NCBI RefSeq assembly: GCF_042434745.1
Contig: NZ_JBHLSS010000104.1
Length of the DNA: 10,815 bases
Source of the DNA: Azotobacter paspali
GTDB lineage: Bacteria; Pseudomonadota; Gammaproteobacteria; Pseudomonadales; Pseudomonadaceae
Direction: 5' to 3' (one strand)
Shown piece after piece: positions 6,458-10,815 of this stretch. The position numbers and the translations under genes are program-made. Under the pieces are notes generated by a model, which saw nothing but the letters and a program-made list of their open reading frames with translations, searched no databases and was not told where the DNA came from. The stretch's first letter is position 1. Every line of letters begins with the position of its first letter.

Positions 6458-8073
6458 TACAGGATTTCCGGCGCCGCGGGCGTCGGCCCAGGCTGGCTGC
6501 GAGACAGCCCCGCGTCGCCCTCGCGCAGCGACCTCAAGTAGTCATAGTTCGTCGGCAGGCTCGTCCGCAGACGCTCGGCCTCGCGCTGGATGCGGGCGAA
6601 CATCGCCTCGGCTTTATCGATCGACTCCGGTCGGTGCCGCAAGAGCGGCAGCGACCGGTCGGGCAGCATGCCCAAGCCAGCAAAGATGCAGTAGTAGTTT
6701 CCGTTCAACCAGAAGTTCTTGAATTCGTAGTCGAAGGTCTCATAGTACGTAGAATCGTCGAACGACGTGGTGGTCAGCGGCAGCCCCGCCTTGTAGCGCA
6801 GAACCTTCTCTTTGATGGCGTCCGAGAGTCGCAGGTCGTGCCGGTTCGCGAGCCAGAACGGCGTGTCTTCGCGCGACGTGGTGAAATAGTGCGCCTGGAC
6901 GAAGTCTCGACAGTCGTCGAACATGTAGACGATCTCGGCGTTGAACGCGTCGGTCAACCGTGGGTCGAATGAGGTGTCGGGGAAGTGCTTCACGAGTTGG
7001 TAAAGCGCCGCGTAGATGAAGTAGATCCCCGTCGATTCTAGGGGCTCCAAAAAGCACGACGACAGCCCGATAGCGACGCAGTTGTTGACCCACGCCCGCT
7101 TGTTGCGCCCGACCCTGAACTTGATCTGGTTGAGTGGCTGCTTGTCCGAGAGGCCCCAGAGGTCGAGGAAGTCGGCGGTGGCCTGGTCGCGCGAGGTGAA
7201 CTTGCTCGAGAAGACGTAGCCGCTGCCAAACCGGCCCAGCATTGGAATCTTCCAGGTCCACCCCGAGTTCATGGCGATCGAGGAGGTGTACGGCTCGATC
7301 CCCATGCGCGCGTCGTCGTTGGGTACGGCGCTGGCGACCGCGCTGTCGCACAGCAGGTAGTCGGACATGTCAATGAAAGGCTCCTTCAGGGCCTGGTTGA
7401 TCAAGAGCCCCCGCATGCCGGAGCAGTCGATGAACAGGTCCGCCTCCAGCGTCCGACCCTCCTTGGTGAACAGGTTGGAGATGTAGCCGCGGTCGTTCAG
7501 GTGAACCTCCACGACCTCGTCGACCACGCGGTTCACCCCGCGCTCGACGGCCCAGCGCTTCAAGAAATCGGCCACCAGGTGCGCGTCGAAGTGCCACGCG
7601 TGGGACATCTGACGGGTGCCGTCGGGCAGGCACGGTGCTAGCTTGCCGTCGAGCGCCCCGGGCTGCGGGTAGCAGGCGTACTCCATCGGCTGCTGGAAGC
7701 CCTGTTCGCGCTTGCGCAGCCAGTAGTGGGTAAGCGGCACGCCGTCGCAGTTCGGCACGCTGCCGAACAAATGGTAGAAGTAATCGTCGCGCGAGTGGTC
7801 GGGAGACTTTCTCCAATTCACGAACTTGATCGCGGCCTTGAACGCGCCGTTCACTTGGGGCATCCACTCCCGCTCCGGTATCCCGAGGAAGTCGAAGAAC
7901 ACCTTCTGCAAACTCGGGATGGTCGCCTCGCCCACGCCGATCCGGGGGATCGCCGCAGACTCGATGAGCGTAATGTTCGCCTGCTGTTGGAGCGCCCGGA
8001 CGAGGTACGAGGCGGCCATCCAGCCCGCAGTGCCGCCGCCCACGATGATGATATTCTTGATGGGGTTGTTCAT
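6457..8073 (-). CDS. prnA: Tryptophan 7-halogenase PrnA
   Basis: PrnA performs the first step, regioselective chlorination of L-tryptophan at C7 using FADH2, O2 and chloride. From the ATG at 8073 the product is 538 residues, exactly the family length. The frame stays open upstream to an ATG at 8232, but that start was rejected: the extra 53 residues are basic and unrelated to the family, and only the 8073 start has a Shine-Dalgarno. The FAD motif GGGTAG is at 12-17. K79, which forms the lysine chloramine or positions HOCl, is present in GAFKAAIKF. E346, the second catalytic residue, lies in FLEPLEST. The halogenase signature G-W-x-W-x-I-P is at 271-277 (W272, W274). All key residues are intact. 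It is the promoter-proximal gene of the operon; the TAG stop overlaps the prnB GTG by one base. Confidence 0.98.
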   Translation of the reverse strand: MNNPIKNIIIVGGGTAGWMAASYLVRALQQQANITLIESAAIPRIGVGEATIPSLQKVFFDFLGIPEREWMPQVNGAFKAAIKFVNWRKSPDHSRDDYFYHLFGSVPNCDGVPLTHYWLRKREQGFQQPMEYACYPQPGALDGKLAPCLPDGTRQMSHAWHFDAHLVADFLKRWAVERGVNRVVDEVVEVHLNDRGYISNLFTKEGRTLEADLFIDCSGMRGLLINQALKEPFIDMSDYLLCDSAVASAVPNDDARMGIEPYTSSIAMNSGWTWKIPMLGRFGSGYVFSSKFTSRDQATADFLDLWGLSDKQPLNQIKFRVGRNKRAWVNNCVAIGLSSCFLEPLESTGIYFIYAALYQLVKHFPDTSFDPRLTDAFNAEIVYMFDDCRDFVQAHYFTTSREDTPFWLANRHDLRLSDAIKEKVLRYKAGLPLTTTSFDDSTYYETFDYEFKNFWLNGNYYCIFAGLGMLPDRSLPLLRHRPESIDKAEAMFARIQREAERLRTSLPTNYDYLRSLREGDAGLSRSQPGPTPAAPEIL

Positions 8074-8288
8074 GACACTTCCTTGTTTCAAGGCGAATTG
8101 CCTGTGACGAGGGAGAGGCCGCCAGTCTCCGTGCAAGAGGCACATCAATGTGCTTGTTAGATTAGACTCTAGCCTGCCGGAAAAGCGACGCAAATTCCGT
8201 TTCCGAATTAACATCCTAAAACGCAAAGGCATTCGGTATAAAGGAAGGTTTTGAGTACGTTTTTTTGCGCCTAATCAGTCCGCCGCTA
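8074..8288 (-). promoter_or_regulatory. prnA leader and presumed prn operon promoter region
   Basis: This 215-base stretch separates prnA from the likely left end of the IS630 element and is clearly richer in A+T in its distal half (8155-8275). It must hold the prn promoter unless transcription enters from the mobile elements. A weak sigma-70-like pair on the minus strand is TTGCGT (8188-8193) and TAGAGT (8166-8171) with a 16-base spacer. Downstream of it, at 8140-8153, is GCACATCAATGTGC, a short palindrome of 6-base arms around two bases, which could be an operator or part of an RNA hairpin. I see no convincing lux-box, and no GG/GC -24/-12 sigma-54 promoter. The region is supported by position; the individual elements are guesses. 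Confidence 0.4.
8078..8084 (-). promoter_or_regulatory. Ribosome binding site of prnA
   Basis: AAGGAAG on the minus strand ends four bases before the ATG at 8073 (AGGA with six bases of spacing). It decides the prnA start in favour of 8073 over the in-frame upstream ATG at 8232. Confidence 0.75.
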
Positions 8289-9275
8289 GTGTCACGTCAA
8301 CCGTAAAAGAGCGGGAGAGGTGCATGGCTGGCATGAAGGCATCCTCAATGGATTCGATACCTCGATCGAGAAGGTCTCCAGATGACAGAACGGTACCGGG
8401 TGGTCCTGAGTGAAGTGGAAAGAACGCACCTGCAAGTGCTGACGAGCAAGGGCAAGACGGCAACAAGCCAGGTTATCAATGCACTGATCCTGCTGAACTG
8501 CGATCAGTCGGCGCCGGCCGGCCCCTGCCGGAGCAGTCGGGAGATCGCGCAGATGCTGGACATCGGCGAGCGCAAGATCGAGCGGGTGAAGAAGCGCTGT
8601 GTAGAGGAAGGGGTGGAGGCGGCACTGGTAAGAAAACGGCCCGAGCGCGAATACGCCCGCAAGATCGACGGAGAACTCGAGGCTCGGTTGATCGCCATGA
8701 GTTGCAGCCAGCTGCCCGAGGGGCATGCGCGCTGGACACTGCGGTTGTTGGCTGAGCGCTCCGTGGAGCTGTCCTACGTGGAAAGTCTGTCGCACGAGAC
8801 GGTGCACCGGGTGCTTAAAGAAGCGAACTCAAGCCTTGGCGCCAGGTTGGCTGGGTAATCCTGCCGAAGGCCAGTGGGGAATTCGTGGCGGCCATGGAGC
8901 AGGTGCTCGATGTCTACAGCCGCCCCTCTGACCCAACCCATCCCGTAGTCTGCATGGACGAAACAGCGCAGCAGTTGATCGGCCAGGTACGCGAGCCCCT
9001 CGAGGCGGTACCGGGGCATGCCGAGCGCGAAGACTACGAGTACGAGCGCGCCGACACCTGCAACGTCTTCGTGGCCTGTGAGCCGCTGGCCGGGCGGCGC
9101 ACGATCCGGGTGACCGAACGCAGGACCCGCGCGGACTGGGCGCATTTCGTCCGGGCCATCGCCGATGGCTTACTCCGACGCCGAGCGCATTACCCTAGTC
9201 ATGGACAACCTCAACATCCACAGCGCCAGTTCCCTGTACGAGGCATTCGGTACGGGTTCTGCGAGAACGCTTCGA
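8289..9275 (+). mobile_element. IS630-family element, degenerate and interrupted
   Basis: The segment contains a plus-strand IS630-type transposase broken by frameshifts and cut at 9275 by the second IS3 copy. The left end is probably just after the TA at 8287-8288, where GTGTCACGTCAACCGTAAAAG has the look of an IS630 terminal repeat; these elements insert at TA. The right end is not visible, so the paired repeat cannot confirm the boundary. The element sits immediately upstream of the prnA promoter region and is transcribed away from it. Confidence 0.6.
8382..9275 (+). pseudogene. IS630-family transposase, frameshifted and truncated
   Basis: The first frame (8382-8858) encodes the N-terminal helix-turn-helix part: ERTHLQVLTSKGKTATSQVI, then SSREIAQMLDIGERKIERVKKR, and ARWTLRLLAERSVEL with SHETVHRVLKEA, all typical of IS630 transposases. 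Near 8820-8825 the frame slips by one base: the expected continuation ELKPW...GWVILPKASGEFVAAMEQ is in the -1 frame (to about 9170), which carries the first catalytic Asp in VVCMDET. Near 9170 a second slip moves to the frame reading YSDAERITLVMDNLNIHS, with the second catalytic Asp. A third is likely near 9250, where VRVLRERF appears in yet another frame. The gene ends at 9275 where IS3 begins, so the third catalytic residue is lost. One break could be programmed frameshifting, but three plus the truncation mark a dead gene. Confidence 0.85.
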
Positions 9276-9500
9276 TGAACCGCCCCGGGAGTCTCGGAGG
9301 CTCGTTGGTGTGAGTCATGCCGCCAGGGCTGACTCGTCGAGTTGTCGATAATACGCCGCTTCAGCTTCCGCCGGCGGGATGTTGCCGATCGGTTCCAGCA
9401 GTCGACGGTGGTTGTACCAGTCCACCCAGGTCAGCGTGGCCAGCTCCACGGCCTCGCGGTTCTTCCAGGACTGGCGATGAGTCACTTCGGCCTTGTAGAG
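9276..9500 (-). mobile_element. IS3-family element copy 2, right-end remnant
   Basis: The first 225 bases of the right end of the same IS3 element as at the left window edge, here in inverted orientation and inserted in the IS630 transposase gene. The end TGAACCGCCCCGGGAG starts at 9276. At 9500 the match stops abruptly against a Tn3-family terminal repeat, so the remainder of this copy was either displaced to the far side of the Tn3 element or deleted. Confidence 0.9.
9276..9500 (-). repeat. 225-bp inverted repeat, right arm (IS3 end)
   Basis: The reverse complement of this arm equals 574-798 except for three substitutions and no gaps (about 98.7% identity). At two of the three sites this copy has the residue more usual for the family (His in WYNHRRLLEPIG, Pro in GNIPPAEAE), so the left arm is the more diverged copy. 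Confidence 0.93.
9315..9500 (-). pseudogene. IS3-family transposase OrfB, C-terminal fragment
   Basis: About 61 C-terminal codons of OrfB, reading LYKAEVTHRQSWKNREAVEL to RLLEPIGNIPPAEAE and a TGA stop at 9315-9317. The catalytic DDE residues are all missing because the frame is cut at 9500 by the Tn3-family end. It has no start codon or ribosome binding site of its own and is not expected to be expressed. Confidence 0.9.
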
Positions 9501-9539
9501 GGGGCATTTGCGGGAGAGGGCGAAAACCTACGCTAAGGC
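9501..9539. repeat. Tn3-family terminal inverted repeat
   Basis: The sequence begins GGGGCATTTGCGGGAGAGGG and ends CTACGCTAAGGC, about 38-39 bases. It has the GGGG start and TACGCTAAGG inner end of Tn3-family repeats (Tn5393-like, from memory). The corrected tnpA stop codon lies inside it at 9533-9535, as is common in this family. The exact first base is ambiguous by one because 9500 is also G. Confidence 0.85.
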
Positions 9540-10815
9540 TTTGGCCAACGATATTCACCGGTGAGATTGATGTGCTCCCACCCGAGCGGCGAGACGTGGG
9601 CCAGGAGATCAGGCGATAGCAGTTTTCCGTCTCGTTTCTGGCTGGTGACAACCTCGCCCAGCTTCCATGGTGTTCCAGAAAATAATGATGGCGGCGAGCA
9701 GGTTCATACCGGCGATTCGGTAATGTTGGCCTTCGGCAGAGCGGTCGCGGATTTCGCCCCGGCGATGGAAACTGATGGCTCGTTTCAGCGCGTGATGGGC
9801 CTCGCCCTTGTTGAGTCCAATCTGGGCGCGGCGTTGCAGATCGGCATCCAGAATCCAGTCGATCATGAACAGGGTTCGCTCGACACGACCGACCTCCCGC
9901 AGGGCGGTCGCAAGTTCGTTCTGCCGTGGATAGGAGGCGAGTTTCCGTAGGATCTGGCTTGGCGCGACGCTTCCGGCCGCAATGGTGGCGGCGATGCGCA
10001 GGATATCGGGCCAGTTGCGCTCAATCATGGCCTGATTGATCTTTCCGCCGATCAAGGCCCGCAAGTGAGACGGGACGGTCGATGGATTGAACGCATAGAG
10101 CCGCTTGGACGGCAGATCCCGAATCCGAGGGGCAAACCGGTAGCCGAGAATGGCGCACGCGGCAAAGACATGATCGGTGAAGCCGCCCGTGTCGGCGAAC
10201 TGCTCGCGGATGTGGCGGCCGGTATCGTTCATGAGCAGGCCGTCGAGGATGTACGGGGCTTCGCTTGCTGTTGCAGGGATCACTTGGGTCGCGAATGGCG
10301 CATATTGGTCGGAGACGTGACTGTAAGCCTTCAGGCCCGGGGTGTTGCCGTATTTCGCGTTAATCAGGTTCATGGCTTCGCCTTGCTCCGTGGCGGTGAA
10401 AAACTGGCCGTCGCTTGAAGCCGAAGTGCCCATGCCCCAGAACTGGGCCATGGGTAACGCCGCCTGCGCCTCGACTACCATGGCCAGCGCCCGGTCGTAG
10501 GCTTCGCCCTCGACATGCCACCGTCCAATGCGGATCAACTCCCAGAAGGTGTGGGTGTTTGTGGCGTCAGCCATCTTGCGCAGGCCGAGGTTGATTCCCT
10601 CTTGATGCGTGTGGGCGGTATCTGCTTGTAGAGATCGATCACCAGATCTTCGGCGCCGGTCGGCGCGGCAGCTGCGAGCTTCTCGATATGCAGAACGCTG
10701 TTTTCGATCGACCCGCCTGGAATCGTGCCCATACGCGCCGCACGGCCTAGAGCATTTTTACCTTATTCTGATTCATATCCGGCTCCCTCGAAGTAGTGCC
10801 TGCAGTCCTGCGCCG
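9533..10815 (-). pseudogene. tnpA: Tn3-family transposase TnpA, C-terminal part with deletion and frameshift
   Basis: The main open block (9609-10574) is the catalytic half of a Tn3-family DDE transposase: SASSDGQFF (first Asp), DTGGFTDHVF (second Asp) and SFHRRGEIRDRS (Glu) are intact. Two lesions break it. One extra base in the + strand CC at 9665-9666 (ATGGAAG for ATGAAG) shifts the C-terminus; restoring the frame gives MKLGEVVTSQKRDGKLLSPD then GWEHINLTGEYRW and a stop at 9533-9535. Near 10598-10603, VIDLYKQIPPTRI joins directly to EGINLGLRKMAD out of frame, skipping roughly 40 codons present in intact relatives. Further upstream an in-frame TAA lies at 10763-10765, ten codons before MGTIPGGS, if that part is still tnpA. 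The upstream fragment 10604-10732 is clearly TnpA. The enzyme is very unlikely to be functional. Confidence 0.88.

Larger units (their letters stand above)
9501..10815 (-). mobile_element. Tn3-family transposon, end with broken tnpA
   Basis: From 9501 the sequence is a Tn3-family terminal repeat followed by the 3' part of tnpA reading leftward, the usual arrangement with tnpA ending at the transposon end. The element continues past the window. Its end abuts the interior of IS3 copy 2, so it is the most recent of the three nested insertions at this flank. If it was a simple transposition, a 5-bp duplication (TAGAG at 9496-9500, or GTAGA if the repeat starts at 9500) should flank the far end. 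Confidence 0.85.

Noticed and set aside
8134..8160. lux-box (AHL receptor binding site) upstream of prnA
   Set aside because: The palindrome GCACATCAATGTGC is too short and lacks the CTG...CAG-type arms expected for a CepR/LuxR site; kept only as an unassigned palindrome.
8074..8232. 53-residue N-terminal extension of prnA from an ATG at 8232
   Set aside because: The start at 8073 gives the exact 538-residue family length, places the FAD motif at residues 12-17 and has AAGGAAG upstream; the extension is basic, unrelated to the family and overlaps the promoter region.
8361..8370. Perfect palindrome CTCGATCGAG just before the IS630 transposase start
   Set aside because: A 10-base palindrome of this composition is expected by chance in a GC-rich window and has no further context.
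8810..8830. Programmed -1 frameshift site in the IS630 transposase
   Set aside because: No X XXY YYZ heptamer fits the reading frame there, and further breaks downstream favour mutation.
1..10815. CRISPR array, tRNA or rRNA genes, toxin-antitoxin or phage-defence system
   Set aside because: No spaced short direct repeats, no cloverleaf or rRNA-like segments, and no matching protein motifs were seen on either strand.

Overview
The window is an accessory, mobile-element-flanked locus of a GC-rich proteobacterium. A beta- or gammaproteobacterium (Burkholderia or Pseudomonas type) is the best guess, from the gene families, the high GC and the kinds of IS/Tn3 elements; the species cannot be fixed from the sequence alone. 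Its core is a complete pyrrolnitrin biosynthesis operon, prnABCD, on the minus strand (8073 down to 2510).

Layout from left to right: (1) 1-798, the 3' part of an IS3-family element, with an orfB transposase fragment whose first catalytic Asp is replaced by Ala. (2) 799-1124, a truncated minus-strand ORF of unknown function, cut by that IS end. (3) 1111-2355, a CPA2-type cation/proton antiporter (minus). (4) 2352-2510, the first ~45 codons of prnF, the flavin reductase of the pathway, joined abruptly to the antiporter's leader. (5) 2510-8073, prnD, prnC, prnB and prnA, tightly packed and probably cotranscribed. (6) 8074-8288, the prnA leader and likely promoter region. (7) 8289-9275, a degenerate IS630-family element (plus strand) with reading-frame breaks. 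(8) 9276-9500, the end of a second IS3 copy, inverted relative to the first. (9) 9501 to the window end, a Tn3-family transposon end with a broken tnpA (minus).

Pathway logic: PrnA chlorinates L-tryptophan at C7. PrnB rearranges 7-chlorotryptophan to monodechloroaminopyrrolnitrin. PrnC adds the second chlorine to give aminopyrrolnitrin. PrnD oxidises the amino group to the nitro group of pyrrolnitrin. PrnA and PrnC use FADH2 and PrnD needs electrons from a flavin reductase, so the loss of prnF means the cluster, if active, must borrow reduced flavin from another host reductase. The antiporter now sits where prnF should continue, coupled to it by an ATGA overlap.

The right flank is a nest of mobile elements: Tn3 inside IS3 inside IS630. 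The two IS3 copies share a 225-bp inverted repeat (three mismatches) enclosing about 8.5 kb, including the whole prn operon. This suggests that the cluster was, or can be, mobilised or inverted through these repeats. I found no RNA genes or CRISPR array. No wholly new system is evident; the novelty lies in the truncated-prnF/antiporter junction and the mobile-element setting.
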